A stretch of DNA of 64,000 nucleotides from Thalassomonas sp. M1454 (GTDB lineage Bacteria; Pseudomonadota; Gammaproteobacteria; Enterobacterales; Alteromonadaceae). Shown here piece by piece: positions 27,635 to 37,365 of the stretch (position 1 is the first letter of the stretch; each line of letters starts with the position of its first letter). The notes under the pieces are model-generated. The model worked only from the letters and a program-made list of their open reading frames with translations. It searched no databases and had not been told where the DNA came from. Made by a program: the position numbers and the translations under genes. Where the stretch lies: assembly GCF_007097525.1 (NCBI RefSeq), contig NZ_VKDD01000001.1, forward strand, positions 135,554 to 199,553. The letters run 5' to 3'.

Positions 27635-29105
27635 GCTTTTCAATGATCTGTTGAAAAACAAGTTTTGTTTGCTCGTCACTAATCACCTTAGGCAGTACAA
27701 CTCCCACAAAAATTAAATCCGCTTTATTACCTTTGATCACCTCCATAGTATATTTTAACCTGCTAGTTGTTGAGGATGCAGACCATTCGCTTCCATAATA
27801 AATACTCGAAAGTACAGTTAATTGCTGTTTACGATAGTTTTCTAATACTCGTTTTTGCCCACTACCGAGCGAGCCATTTTGTTTAATTACGAAGGGACTT
27901 ATTTCTATATTTTTCCACTTTTTAGATTCAAATAACTTATTAGTTGAGGAAAACACATCACCCTCGGCACCAAAGTCATACCAAGCGACAAATACTTCGA
28001 TTTTAGTGCCATCATCTAATATCACTGAGCCACTTATTTTATCAGTATAACCACTAAAACTTGGGGTTATTGAAATAGGCTTTTCTTGCACAATACTTTG
28101 CAGGTGCATTGAACGCGTATTATTTGTATCTGAATTACCACCTGCAGAAAGCCATAGCTGCCATAGAATAGTTAATAGCAAGAGTGATATTAAAGGAATT
28201 GTTTTAGGTAACGATAAGTTAGTAGAAAAGCCATGCTCTGTGGCAGGCTCTTTGATTACTGGCTTATCTTTAATTTTTTCGCCAATAACAATCAAGACAA
28301 ATAAAACAAAACAATAAAACACCCAACCATAAACTAAATGATCGGTACCAACTGCATGCTCCATACCAAAGTAATGGCCTATTAGCACAATACCAAAAAC
28401 CCTTAGCGCATTTGCTAAAATGGGCACAGAAAAAGATAAAACTAAAAATAATATTTTTTTTGGATATTTCTCAAAAGATAAATAGGCGTATAAATTCCCA
28501 AACACCACAGAAACAATTAAAAAACTTATACCGGAGCAAGCCTCTGCTACATGAAATCGTCCAATGGGGATCTCAATATAGAGGCCTTCTCGCAGTACTG
28601 GTGTGTTGATAAGTTGCAGAAAAAACACCGACAAGTCCGCCGTAATCTCTTGTAAGAAGGGGATTAACTCATCACCAACCGGGATAGCAAAAACGATAAA
28701 AAATAGAGGGAATAGTATTTTTAAACAGGCTTTAGTGCCGAGTAAAAACCAAAAAATAATAGGTAAACTGCCAAATGTGCCTACGTATTGAAAAAGCTGA
28801 ATATCGCCAGCCACTCCAAAAATATAAACAAAGGCTAATAAAACGATAATGGGTACGGCGAAATAATTAATGTTTGTTAGTTCAGATAAAATCTCATCTT
28901 TTTTTTGATAAATTAACCACAAGCTAACTGGTACAACGAAAGCTCCGTGATGAAAAATTTCAGATATCCACCACACTGATGCGGCAGATTTAATTCCAAT
29001 AAAAAAAGTAATAAACCACAAGCATAAGAAAATACTCACTGTTACAACAGCTGGGTTATGATTCGCTATATTCTCTCTGTTTAACCCTGTAGATAAACTA
29101 GCCAC
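27624..29105 (-). CDS. xrtA: Exosortase A with C-terminal EpsI domain
   Basis: The protein has 493 residues. The N-terminal part has about eight membrane helices, with the exosortase active-site residues visible as Cys190 (AEACSGI), Arg235 (ANALRVFG) and His256 (DHLVYGW). The C-terminal 200 residues form the periplasmic EpsI domain often fused to XrtA. Exosortase A is predicted to cleave PEP-CTERM tails and attach the proteins to a cell-surface glycan. It overlaps the deacetylase gene by 8 bases, and the three minus-strand genes up to 31364 form one operon. No PEP-CTERM substrate is encoded in this window. Confidence 0.95.
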   Translation of the reverse strand: MASLSTGLNRENIANHNPAVVTVSIFLCLWFITFFIGIKSAASVWWISEIFHHGAFVVPVSLWLIYQKKDEILSELTNINYFAVPIIVLLAFVYIFGVAGDIQLFQYVGTFGSLPIIFWFLLGTKACLKILFPLFFIVFAIPVGDELIPFLQEITADLSVFFLQLINTPVLREGLYIEIPIGRFHVAEACSGISFLIVSVVFGNLYAYLSFEKYPKKILFLVLSFSVPILANALRVFGIVLIGHYFGMEHAVGTDHLVYGWVFYCFVLFVLIVIGEKIKDKPVIKEPATEHGFSTNLSLPKTIPLISLLLLTILWQLWLSAGGNSDTNNTRSMHLQSIVQEKPISITPSFSGYTDKISGSVILDDGTKIEVFVAWYDFGAEGDVFSSTNKLFESKKWKNIEISPFVIKQNGSLGSGQKRVLENYRKQQLTVLSSIYYGSEWSASSTTSRLKYTMEVIKGNKADLIFVGVVLPKVISDEQTKLVFQQIIEKLND

Positions 29106-29979
29106 ACTGTATTTCCTTAGTTAAGTTATTGCTAGTTATTTGCTCTTGATATGCATCACTGACACTTTGCCAATTAAAGCACTCGAGAAGTTTAACTATC
29201 TTGCCTTCCATGATGTTTAGGTTAGTGTAATGCCTTATTTTCGATTTATTTGATGCCTGCTTAAACCTTGGTTGTTTTGGATCTATTTCCCACGGGTGGA
29301 AATAAAACATATAAGGTTGCATCTCGTTCTTAACAAAATGATTTATCGCCTGTTTATTTAACCAATAAGGTAAAAGTCGATAATAACCTCCACCCGCAAT
29401 GGGATAATTTTTACTGGCAAGCTTTAACGTTGATACTGGTATTTCTAATATACCTTGCTTTGTTTGATAAGCTGTTCGAGGCCAGCTAGGCTCGCCATAT
29501 AAATCATGATTTATGGGATAAGTGCTAGAGCTATACCTAAAATTTAATTGCTTTAAAATATCGTAAATCCATGTATTACTAGAATTTATAGAAAAACTTG
29601 GCGCTCGATAGCCAGTAATTAATTGCCCCGAGGTATCTTCCAGGATTTGCTTACTTTGCTCAATATCGGTAAAAGCTTGCTGTTGAGTTAATGTGGTCAG
29701 CCTTTGATGGCCATAGCCGTGTGAGGCAAGCTCGTGGCCATCATCAACTATACGCTTAATAATGCTTGGGTAGCGCTTAGCAACCCAACCTAAAACAAAA
29801 AATGTCGCCTTAGCATTATGCTCATTAAATAAATCTAAAACTTTATGAGTATTATGCTCAACTCTATGTTCAAGGCTATCCCAACTTGCTCTATCAACAA
29901 TATTTTCAAATGCTGAAACTTGAAAATAATCTTCCACATCTACAGTTAAAATGTGTTTGCGTAAACTCAATTTAGACAC
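29098..29979 (-). CDS. XrtA system polysaccharide deacetylase
   Basis: The protein has 293 residues with no signal peptide. NodB motifs are complete: LTVDVEDYFQVSAF at the N-terminus, HELASHGYGHQRL near residue 83 (metal His pair), GYRAPSFSI near 125 and MFYFHPWEID near 223. The DVEDYFQV form is specific to the exosortase-associated deacetylases. It should remove N-acetyl groups from a sugar in the polymer or its lipid-linked precursor. It lies between xrtA and the initiating sugar transferase with minimal gaps. Confidence 0.93.
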   Translation of the reverse strand: MSKLSLRKHILTVDVEDYFQVSAFENIVDRASWDSLEHRVEHNTHKVLDLFNEHNAKATFFVLGWVAKRYPSIIKRIVDDGHELASHGYGHQRLTTLTQQQAFTDIEQSKQILEDTSGQLITGYRAPSFSINSSNTWIYDILKQLNFRYSSSTYPINHDLYGEPSWPRTAYQTKQGILEIPVSTLKLASKNYPIAGGGYYRLLPYWLNKQAINHFVKNEMQPYMFYFHPWEIDPKQPRFKQASNKSKIRHYTNLNIMEGKIVKLLECFNWQSVSDAYQEQITSNNLTKEIQCG

Positions 29980-29981
29980 TA

Positions 29982-31364
29982 TTAGCGCCCTTTACCAAAC
30001 AACACAACTTCTGCTGTTTGAATCAGAATGAGTAAATCTAATAAGAAGCTGCGATGTTTAATGTAGTAAAGATCAAATTTTAACTTTTCTAAAGCATCAA
30101 CTTCGTTTTCCCCATAAGGATATTTTAGTTGTGCCCAGCCGGTGATACCGGACTTAACATTATGTCTTTCAGAGTAATAAGGAAGTTTATTTTTTAGGTC
30201 ATTAACAAACTCTGGCTGCTCAGGTCTTGGCCCTACAAAGCCCATATCATTACATAACACGTTATATATTTGTGGTAATTCATCAATTCGATACTTACGG
30301 ATAAAGCGCCCTACGGCAGTTATTCTTGAATCACTTGCAGTTGACCATTTAGCGCCGTCTTTTTCAGCATCGGTAGTCATTGAACGAAATTTAGCTATCG
30401 AAAATTCTTTGCCATGTAAACCGACCCTTTTTTGCCAATACAAAACAGGAGCATTAAAACCATCCTCTAGCTTAATAGCGATAACGGCTAACAACATAAA
30501 AGGCCAAGTCAGAATAAATAGAATTACGGCTAAGCAGGCATTAAATAACCAATCAAAGGTATTCCTTAAATCATTGCTTGAATGAAAACCTTCAGAGTAA
30601 ATTATCCAACTTGGGTAAATTAAATTTACCGCAATTTGCCCAGTTTCCTTTTCAATAAAATCAAGTATCTCAGTTACTTTTACACCTCGAAGTTTACAAG
30701 CAAATAATGAATCTACAGGTAAGTTTTCGCGACGTTCATCGGTTGCAACTACAATCTCATGCACTTGATTTTTAACCACATAATCCAATAAATTAGTTTC
30801 AATGGTAATAATATGATCGGGATTAATTTCAGATTTTAAATCACCAGGCATATGCACAAAACCAACTAAATTAAAGCCTTTTCGGTCTACTTCACGGCGC
30901 ATACGTTTTTCAATAATCAAAGCTCTTTGACCATTACCCAGTACAAGAACATTACGCCGAGCAAAGCCTAGAATATTAAATTTGAATAAAAAATAGCGAA
31001 ATACAGAGGTAAACAGAAAGCTTAAAGCACAAGCTCGAATTAAAAAATCATCATCTAAATAAGGATTTTCAATAAGTTGTTCGAAAATGACAATTAAAAT
31101 AAAGGTAATGGCACTTGCCAATAATAAACGTCTTAAAACACCAAAAAAGGTTTCTCGTAATTTAGATTTATATAAACCTAAACCTAAGCAACTTAATAGC
31201 ATAGTAAGCACAAAGAATGTTGTGGTAAATATAAATCCTTGCTCAGATTTGTCTAATACAGGCTCAGTTACCGATAAAACAAAAGCGCAAATAAACAAAA
31301 CTATATCTGCACATATTAATAATTTGAGCATTAATGATGAGTAATTAGAATTGTTATTATTCAA
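29982..31364 (-). CDS. Initiating sugar transferase, XrtA/PEP-CTERM system-associated (polyprenyl-phosphate transferase)
   Basis: The protein has 460 residues. Four N-terminal membrane helices and a nucleotide-binding-like CoA_binding_3 region (VLVLGNGQRALIIEKRM near 138) precede a fifth helix and the bacterial sugar transferase domain (VGLHGKEFSIAKFRSM near 325, PRPEQPEF near 405). It transfers the first sugar phosphate onto undecaprenyl phosphate and so starts the repeat unit. It is the first gene of the minus-strand operon with the deacetylase and xrtA, and it diverges from the export gene across 173 bases. Confidence 0.92.
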   Translation of the reverse strand: MNNNNSNYSSLMLKLLICADIVLFICAFVLSVTEPVLDKSEQGFIFTTTFFVLTMLLSCLGLGLYKSKLRETFFGVLRRLLLASAITFILIVIFEQLIENPYLDDDFLIRACALSFLFTSVFRYFLFKFNILGFARRNVLVLGNGQRALIIEKRMRREVDRKGFNLVGFVHMPGDLKSEINPDHIITIETNLLDYVVKNQVHEIVVATDERRENLPVDSLFACKLRGVKVTEILDFIEKETGQIAVNLIYPSWIIYSEGFHSSNDLRNTFDWLFNACLAVILFILTWPFMLLAVIAIKLEDGFNAPVLYWQKRVGLHGKEFSIAKFRSMTTDAEKDGAKWSTASDSRITAVGRFIRKYRIDELPQIYNVLCNDMGFVGPRPEQPEFVNDLKNKLPYYSERHNVKSGITGWAQLKYPYGENEVDALEKLKFDLYYIKHRSFLLDLLILIQTAEVVLFGKGR

Positions 31365-31537
31365 ACTGCATTACCTCATGGAAATAGATTTATTATTAGA
31401 TACTTAACGTTTTGTAAATTTAATAATAGACCAATCAGGTAGATAGCAAAATTTTTTGGTTAAATTTTATGCATTTTTTTAGCGTTAGACTAATCTGATA
31501 TACAGTAATAATAATTAGTTAAATAAGGCATTTAGTT
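31365..31537. promoter_or_regulatory. Divergent promoter region between the sugar-transferase operon and the export operon
   Basis: This 173-base AT-rich gap must hold the promoters for two divergent polysaccharide operons. I see no convincing -24/-12 sigma-54 site (TGGCAC-N5-TTGC), although the regulator PrsR in this locus is of the sigma-54-activating type. The nearest match, TGGTTAAATTTTATGC, has the wrong spacing. Assignment rests on position only. Confidence 0.4.
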
Positions 31538-32176
31538 ATGACGAAAGGATTTTTGTCTCTGTATAAGTTGGTTTTTACCACTATATTGCTCACCACACTA
31601 TCAAGCTGTAGCTCTAACCCTACACTACCAACAGCAACCATACACCCTGCAAAAACAGATGCTGCCGAGTCTTATAATTACTTAATTGGCCCTGGTGATC
31701 AGCTAAATATTTTTGTTTGGCGCAATCCTGAAGTTTCAGGCAGTTTTGTAGTTCGCCCAGACGGCAAGATCACAACATCTCTAGTAGAAGATATTCCTGC
31801 ATCAGGTAAAACTCCAACTCAACTCGCTCGTAATATTGAAGAAAGATTATCTACCTATTTAAGAGAGCCAATTGTTACCGTCACTATCAATGGTTTTGTT
31901 GGCCCCTATAGCGAACAAATAAGAGTTATAGGTGAAGCAGCGCAACCTAGGGCTGTTAGCTATGGCAAAAATATGACTCTCTTAGATGTAATGATTGCAG
32001 TGGGCGGATTAACAGAGTTTGCTGATGGCAATGATGCAGTTTTGGTTAGAATTGAAAATGGTAAACAGCGCCAGTATCAATTATTTATCGAAGATTTAAT
32101 TAAATCCGGTGACATTAAAGCTAATGTCGATGTTTACCCTGGTGATATTATCGTGATCCCTGAAGCATGGTTTTAA
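31538..32176 (+). CDS. Polysaccharide export lipoprotein, XrtA system-associated (Wza/OPX type)
   Basis: The protein has 212 residues. A lipoprotein signal (LTTLSSCSS) is followed by a Poly_export domain beginning YNYLIGPGDQLNIFVWRNPEVSG and one SLBB-like domain (RVIGEAAQPRAVSYGKNMTLLDVM). It is shorter than Wza and matches the small OPX proteins of exosortase-A loci. It probably forms part of the periplasmic or outer-membrane export conduit together with the beta-barrel protein three genes downstream. It heads the operon that continues to 37340. Confidence 0.93.
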   Translation: MTKGFLSLYKLVFTTILLTTLSSCSSNPTLPTATIHPAKTDAAESYNYLIGPGDQLNIFVWRNPEVSGSFVVRPDGKITTSLVEDIPASGKTPTQLARNIEERLSTYLREPIVTVTINGFVGPYSEQIRVIGEAAQPRAVSYGKNMTLLDVMIAVGGLTEFADGNDAVLVRIENGKQRQYQLFIEDLIKSGDIKANVDVYPGDIIVIPEAWF

Positions 32177-32198
32177 TAGCTAAACAAGAAGTATCATC

Positions 32199-33785
32199 AT
32201 GCATGAACAAATAGAAACAATAAAAGAAATCGTACTTGGAGTTTGGGCTAAAAAACACTATGTCATCATATCTACTTGGTTGTTATGCCCTATAGGTTGG
32301 GTAGGTGTATCTACATTACCAGATCAATACGAAGCTTCAGCTCGCGTATACGTTGATACCCAATCATTACTTAGGCCACTGATGAAAGGCTTGATGGTAG
32401 AAACCGACCCAAACACGCAAATCAGATTGATGATCAAAACTCTACTTAGCCGCCCTAACTTAGAGCGTATTACTCGCATGACCGACTTAGATTTAACAGC
32501 CAAAGATAGCGAAGAATTTGAAAGGCTGATAATTCGACTCAAAGATAAAATAAAAATTGATAGTGCCGGTAGAGAAAATATATATACCTTATCGATTAGT
32601 GAAAATGATCCCCAACTGGCAAAAAATATTGTACAAGCTGCTTTATCGGTTTTCATCGAGAATACTTTGGGTGAAACCCGCAGCGATACTGATACTGCAC
32701 AGCAATTTTTGCAACAACAAATAAGCGAGTATGAACAACGACTTATTCTTGCTGAAAAGCGTTTAACCGAATTTAAACAAAAATATAGCGGCATAATGCC
32801 GGATAATTCAAATGGTTTTTATGCCGCTTTAGATAATGCCAAACGCCTATTAAAAGCGACTAATTTACAGTTACTTGAAACACAAACCAGGTTAAGTTCA
32901 GCTAAGTCACAACTCGTTAAAGAGAACAGTCTTAAAAGCCAATTGTCAGACAATGTGATAGAGCAAGATTCAATTACTACAACCTATGATGATTCGATAA
33001 TTTCATTACAGGCTAATTTAGATAATTTGCTGATCAGTTACACCGAAAAGCACCCAGATGTACGCGAAATGACAAGGCGTTTAACTGAATTAAAGTCATT
33101 ACGCCGTAAAGAAATTGAAAATTATTATGCAAATACTGATGCTGATACTGAGGGAGGGAGTTCGACTAATAAAAGCCAGGTTTATCAAGCAATGAAAATC
33201 CAGGTAAATCAGTTAGAAAGCGAAGTAGCCTCTTTACGTGTTCGTAGCCAAGACTATCAAAATCAAGTGGATGAATTAAATACTAAAATTCATATTTTAC
33301 CAGAGATAGAAGCTGAACTCGTCGGCTTGAATCGAGACTATGACATTAATAAAAATAAATACGAAGAATTACTCTCTCGAAGAGAAACAGCTTCGCTTGC
33401 TAAACAAGCCGATGCAACTTCAGATAAAATTCAATTTAGAGTAATCGACCCGCCAAGAGCACCACTTGAACCAACAGGTCCATATCGAATTCTATTATCT
33501 TTAGCAGTCCTGGTTATTGGCATTGGAGCAGGCATTGGTGCAGCCATTTTGATGATTCAATTAAATCCTAAAGTAATTTCAGCAACCCAACTAAATCGCA
33601 GCACAAACCTGCCTATTTTTGGCGTAATAGCAGCATCTGAGAACTTACATTTACGAGCCATATATAAAAAACAAACTCGTCGTTTTCATCTATCTAACTT
33701 AATGATTTTGCTAATGATGCTTGCTTTTATTGGTTACTTCTTAGCTCCTGAACTTATACAGCCGCAATTAAAAAGGATATTTTAA
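32199..33785 (+). CDS. Chain-length determinant protein, XrtA system-associated (Wzz/PCP)
   Basis: The protein has 528 residues. It has the polysaccharide co-polymerase layout: a membrane helix near residues 20-40, a Wzz domain (PDQYEASARVYVDTQSLL), long periplasmic coiled coils (about 165-400), the PxxP-like segment PPRAPLEPTGP and a second helix near 430. An additional C-terminal hydrophobic segment near 500 precedes the end. It controls polymer length in partnership with the ATPase encoded directly downstream (1-base gap). Confidence 0.93.
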   Translation: MHEQIETIKEIVLGVWAKKHYVIISTWLLCPIGWVGVSTLPDQYEASARVYVDTQSLLRPLMKGLMVETDPNTQIRLMIKTLLSRPNLERITRMTDLDLTAKDSEEFERLIIRLKDKIKIDSAGRENIYTLSISENDPQLAKNIVQAALSVFIENTLGETRSDTDTAQQFLQQQISEYEQRLILAEKRLTEFKQKYSGIMPDNSNGFYAALDNAKRLLKATNLQLLETQTRLSSAKSQLVKENSLKSQLSDNVIEQDSITTTYDDSIISLQANLDNLLISYTEKHPDVREMTRRLTELKSLRRKEIENYYANTDADTEGGSSTNKSQVYQAMKIQVNQLESEVASLRVRSQDYQNQVDELNTKIHILPEIEAELVGLNRDYDINKNKYEELLSRRETASLAKQADATSDKIQFRVIDPPRAPLEPTGPYRILLSLAVLVIGIGAGIGAAILMIQLNPKVISATQLNRSTNLPIFGVIAASENLHLRAIYKKQTRRFHLSNLMILLMMLAFIGYFLAPELIQPQLKRIF

Positions 33786-33786
33786 T

Positions 33787-34701
33787 ATGTCGACTATAGA
33801 GCAAGCATTAGCTAAAAAACTAGCAAGCAAGAATGACTCTGCAAATGTTCCTGTAGAAGCTGAAGCAACGACCGATACGACTTCTAATATACAAACGACC
33901 TCTACCACAATAGAACAAGCATCAGAGCAATCGGGGCTAAATGCTAACAAAAATAACTACATAGAAATCAACCTAAAGCGATTAGCCGATAAAGACTTTA
34001 TCGTACCTGAAAAAGTTGCAGCTAACCGGATATTAAAAGAGGAATTTCGACAAATAAAAAGGAAATTACTCAATAATGCATTTGGCGCCGTAGCGAAAAC
34101 GTTAGATCATCCCAACTTAATTATGATCACCAGTGCCAGACCAAATGAAGGGAAAACTTACATTTCAATTAACCTCGCATTAAGTATCGCCTTAGAACAA
34201 GATAAAACAGTGCTGTTAGTAGACGCCGATGTATTAAAACCTAGCATGCTTAAAGAGTTTGGGGTGAAGTCCAAACCAGGCTTAATTGAATACCTGCTCG
34301 GTGAAAAACCTAATATTTCTGACATTATTTATCATACTAATATTGATAATTTAAAAGTGATCCCGGCAGGTACACCACATCATTTGTCTAATGAGTTATT
34401 AGCAAGTGAAAAAATGGCAACTCTCGCGGGAGAGCTTTCAACTCGTTACCCTGATCGGGTAGTTATCTTCGATACACCACCATTACTAGGGGTAACCGAA
34501 ACACCTGTTTTAGCACGGTTAATGGGACAAGCCTTAATTGCCGTTGAAGAAAATAAAACCTCATTAATTGATGTTAACCAAGCAAACTCTTTATTACATG
34601 AAGATTTAGCAAAAGGCTTGATATTAAATAAAGCAATTCATTCTCAAAAGGAAATTTATGGGTATTACGGTTATGGATACGGTAAGCAAAGTACGGACTA
34701 A
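33787..34701 (+). CDS. Tyrosine-kinase-like ATPase, XrtA system-associated (BY-kinase)
   Basis: The protein has 304 residues and is cytoplasmic. Walker A lies in TSARPNEGKTYISIN, A' in LLVDADVLKPS and Walker B in VVIFDTPPLLG, the three motifs of bacterial tyrosine kinases. The C-terminus is Tyr- and Gly-rich (YGYYGYGYGKQ) and resembles the autophosphorylated Tyr cluster of BY-kinases. It likely cycles phosphorylation with the chain-length protein. Its last 44 bases overlap the start of the following gene in another frame. Confidence 0.93.
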   Translation: MSTIEQALAKKLASKNDSANVPVEAEATTDTTSNIQTTSTTIEQASEQSGLNANKNNYIEINLKRLADKDFIVPEKVAANRILKEEFRQIKRKLLNNAFGAVAKTLDHPNLIMITSARPNEGKTYISINLALSIALEQDKTVLLVDADVLKPSMLKEFGVKSKPGLIEYLLGEKPNISDIIYHTNIDNLKVIPAGTPHHLSNELLASEKMATLAGELSTRYPDRVVIFDTPPLLGVTETPVLARLMGQALIAVEENKTSLIDVNQANSLLHEDLAKGLILNKAIHSQKEIYGYYGYGYGKQSTD

Positions 34702-36274
34702 GTTACCAGTATTTATTCTACTATACCTACTCGCTTTTCCTAGTTTTTCAGGCGACTGGCAGGCTACTCCTCGCGTAAATATTGATGAAGTGCTTACTGA
34801 TAATGTGGAGCTCAATGAGTTTGATAAAAGTAGTAGCGCGGTTACTATTTTTTCACCAGGACTAAATATTAACTATCTAGCAACCGGCGCAGAGCTCGAT
34901 ATAGACTACTCCTTATCACAAGCTTGGTATAGCCATGATCATGACCTTGATGATGATTTTAATACGCTCAAAGCAAACGGAAGATTAAGCCTACCAATTA
35001 ATGGTTTGTCACTTATTGGCTCAGCCTCAATCACTAACGTTAGCCAAAACACCGCCAGGAACTCTCTAGCCGATATAGTCTCTGGCGATACCGTTGAATA
35101 CAAGAATTACAGTTTAGGGTTAACATATAATACTCAGTCTTCTAGTTTTAGTATTGATTCCAAAATTAACTTTATCCTAGATGATGCACAGGACGATGTG
35201 GGTGAAAGAGATGGTTACAACGCTTCTTTTCTATCTGTCAGTGGCAGTAACTCTCGTTACGTTTTTTGGTATCTCAATGGGGAATATACAGACTATCAAA
35301 ATGACTCAAGAGACGGATCTTTTTACACTTCTGAAATTAAAGTAGGTTATATAAGTAACCCTAAAATAAATCCTTTTATTCGTGTTTATGATGAAGATGT
35401 TAGCGGCAACTTAAATGATAATAAAATTCAAGGCACATCATCTATAGGTGTCGGTGTCAGGTGGTTAGTTGCAGAGCATTTTGTAGTTGATGTTGCTTAT
35501 AATAAAGTTGATGAAGAGTCCGACTCTATCGGCGAGGTCTCAGATGAGCAAGAAGATTACACCAGCGCAGCAATTGAATGGCAACCTTCAGCTCGAACTA
35601 ATATTTACGCCAAGTACTATCAACGCTTTTTTGGTGATGCTTATGAATTTAACTACAGTCACCGAACCAGGCGATTAACCACATCAGTAGCTTATAATGA
35701 ATCGCTTAATTTATTTGATCGCTTAGAATTAGCTCCTACTAATTATCAAGACGTATGGTGTCTTTCAGGCCAACCTCAAAACATTGATAATTGTTTATTT
35801 TCTCCGGGGGACGATGTTGACTTAAGTGACTATGATTTTTCAGGAATATATTCAGAGTTAGAGTTACAACAAGCCGAGAGTTTTAGTTTGAATCAAGCAT
35901 TAACTTTGTCTTCGCAACTCAGCTTAAACCGTATGTCATTGCAATTAAGTTTAGGCAAACGTAAAAGAGAGAACCTTGAATTAGAAGATTACGATAGCTA
36001 CGACACAGCCAGTTTTTCAATTGTGCGCCAGACATCTCGCAATGCGACCATGACGTTAAAGCTCAGCTTTAATAAAAACAGTTTAAATAACAATAGTCGT
36101 TACTCTACTAAGCAAGAAGATTATTACCGAATATATAGCCTGAATTGGCAGCATCAGTTGAACCGAACTTTACAAGTGACCTATTCGGGTCAACACTTAA
36201 ATAGAGCCTCGAATCATTTTGGTTACTCCTACGAAGAGAATCGTCTTTCATTGCTTTTAGTAAAAGAATTTTAA
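34658..36274 (+). CDS. Outer-membrane beta-barrel protein, exosortase/PEP-CTERM system-associated
   Basis: The protein has 538 residues with a signal peptide (about 1-31, ending FPSFSG). The mature part consists of alternating amphipathic strands with many aromatic ends (NYSLGLTYNTQ, AAIEWQPSARTNIYAKYYQRF, YRIYSLNWQHQL) and ends in Phe (LLLVKEF), as in outer-membrane barrels. It fits the TIGR03016-type proteins of exosortase-A loci and probably forms the outer-membrane export pore. The start at 34658 overlaps the kinase gene by 44 bases and has an AAGGA 6 bases upstream; an internal ATG at 34673 is the alternative. Confidence 0.88.
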   Translation: MGITVMDTVSKVRTKLPVFILLYLLAFPSFSGDWQATPRVNIDEVLTDNVELNEFDKSSSAVTIFSPGLNINYLATGAELDIDYSLSQAWYSHDHDLDDDFNTLKANGRLSLPINGLSLIGSASITNVSQNTARNSLADIVSGDTVEYKNYSLGLTYNTQSSSFSIDSKINFILDDAQDDVGERDGYNASFLSVSGSNSRYVFWYLNGEYTDYQNDSRDGSFYTSEIKVGYISNPKINPFIRVYDEDVSGNLNDNKIQGTSSIGVGVRWLVAEHFVVDVAYNKVDEESDSIGEVSDEQEDYTSAAIEWQPSARTNIYAKYYQRFFGDAYEFNYSHRTRRLTTSVAYNESLNLFDRLELAPTNYQDVWCLSGQPQNIDNCLFSPGDDVDLSDYDFSGIYSELELQQAESFSLNQALTLSSQLSLNRMSLQLSLGKRKRENLELEDYDSYDTASFSIVRQTSRNATMTLKLSFNKNSLNNNSRYSTKQEDYYRIYSLNWQHQLNRTLQVTYSGQHLNRASNHFGYSYEENRLSLLLVKEF

Positions 36275-36275
36275 T

Positions 36276-37340
36276 ATGTATGAAGAACATTACCGAATAA
36301 ACAGCAAACCTTTTCAATTAACTCCTGACCCAAAGTTTTTCTTTGCTTCTGACAAGCACAAACAAGCCTTATCCTATTTAAAATACGGTCTTGATCAAGG
36401 GGAAGGTTTTATTGTTATTACTGGCCCTATAGGGACAGGAAAAACCACTTTAGCGCAAAGCTTGCTTGAATATGTAGCCAATACAAATATCGAAGCTATT
36501 CAAATAGTTGTACCAAACCTTTCGCCATTAGATTTACTTATTACAATAGCCAAAGAGTTTTCTATCCCGCATCAAAACAAACAAAAATCTGAGCTACTTA
36601 CCTGCATAGAAGCACGTTTAATAGAGCTTAGCATGCAAAATAAACGCGCCTTACTGTTAGTAGATGAAGCGCAAAATTTACCAAAAGATACCATTGAAGA
36701 ATTACGTATGTTATCTAATTTTCAAAAAGATAATAAACCACTTTTACAAAGCTTTCTGTTAGGCCAAGAAGAATTAAAAGCCATAATCCAAAGCCCAGAT
36801 TTAGAGCAATTTAGACAAAGAATAATCGCCTCATGCCATTTAAAGCCATTATCGATTAAAGAAATAGAGCAGTACATTACCCACAGGCTAACATTAGTTA
36901 ATATGCCAAACCCTAATATTTTTAGCATCGATTGCTATCCTTTAATTGAAAAGATAACGCTTGGCATTCCCAGAAAAATAAATTTATTAGTCGACAGAAT
37001 ACTCTTATCTGGATTCTTAAACGATCAACAGCAGTTTTCATTAACTGATGTGCAGCTAGTTATTGACGAAATGGCTGACGAGTTAAGCAGTCCATTACAG
37101 CAAACAGCAAATGAGCCTGAAAGTAATAATGAACAGATTGCTACCCCTGCACCACAGGTAGTAATTCCACAACGAAATAAACTGTTAGAAACTATGCAAA
37201 CTATGGATGATTTTTTACAAGAAAATATTGAACAAAAAATAAAAATGAATCGCTATCTAGATAAATTAATACAGCAAAAAAATTTAACTTTGGCGCAGTT
37301 AGATACACTAGATTTAGCTAATGATACAGATAATGAGTAA
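36276..37340 (+). CDS. XrtA/PEP-CTERM system-associated ATPase (ExeA/MshM-like AAA)
   Basis: The protein has 354 residues. The AAA core begins MYEEHYRINSKPFQLTPDPKFFF, which is also the opening seen in ExeA- and MshM-type ATPases. Walker A is GPIGTGKTTLAQS near 49, Walker B is LLLVDEAQNLP near 130. The C-terminus (about 300-354) is helical and charged. It is the last gene of the export operon, one base after the barrel gene. It may organise the export complex from the cytoplasmic side. Confidence 0.9.
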   Translation: MYEEHYRINSKPFQLTPDPKFFFASDKHKQALSYLKYGLDQGEGFIVITGPIGTGKTTLAQSLLEYVANTNIEAIQIVVPNLSPLDLLITIAKEFSIPHQNKQKSELLTCIEARLIELSMQNKRALLLVDEAQNLPKDTIEELRMLSNFQKDNKPLLQSFLLGQEELKAIIQSPDLEQFRQRIIASCHLKPLSIKEIEQYITHRLTLVNMPNPNIFSIDCYPLIEKITLGIPRKINLLVDRILLSGFLNDQQQFSLTDVQLVIDEMADELSSPLQQTANEPESNNEQIATPAPQVVIPQRNKLLETMQTMDDFLQENIEQKIKMNRYLDKLIQQKNLTLAQLDTLDLANDTDNE

Positions 37341-37365
37341 TCTAGCTTGGGCACATCAACTACAA

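Noticed and set aside
31365-31537. Sigma-54 promoter for the export operon
   Set aside because: The best candidate has GG and GC 11 bases apart instead of 10 and lacks the CAC of the -24 box.
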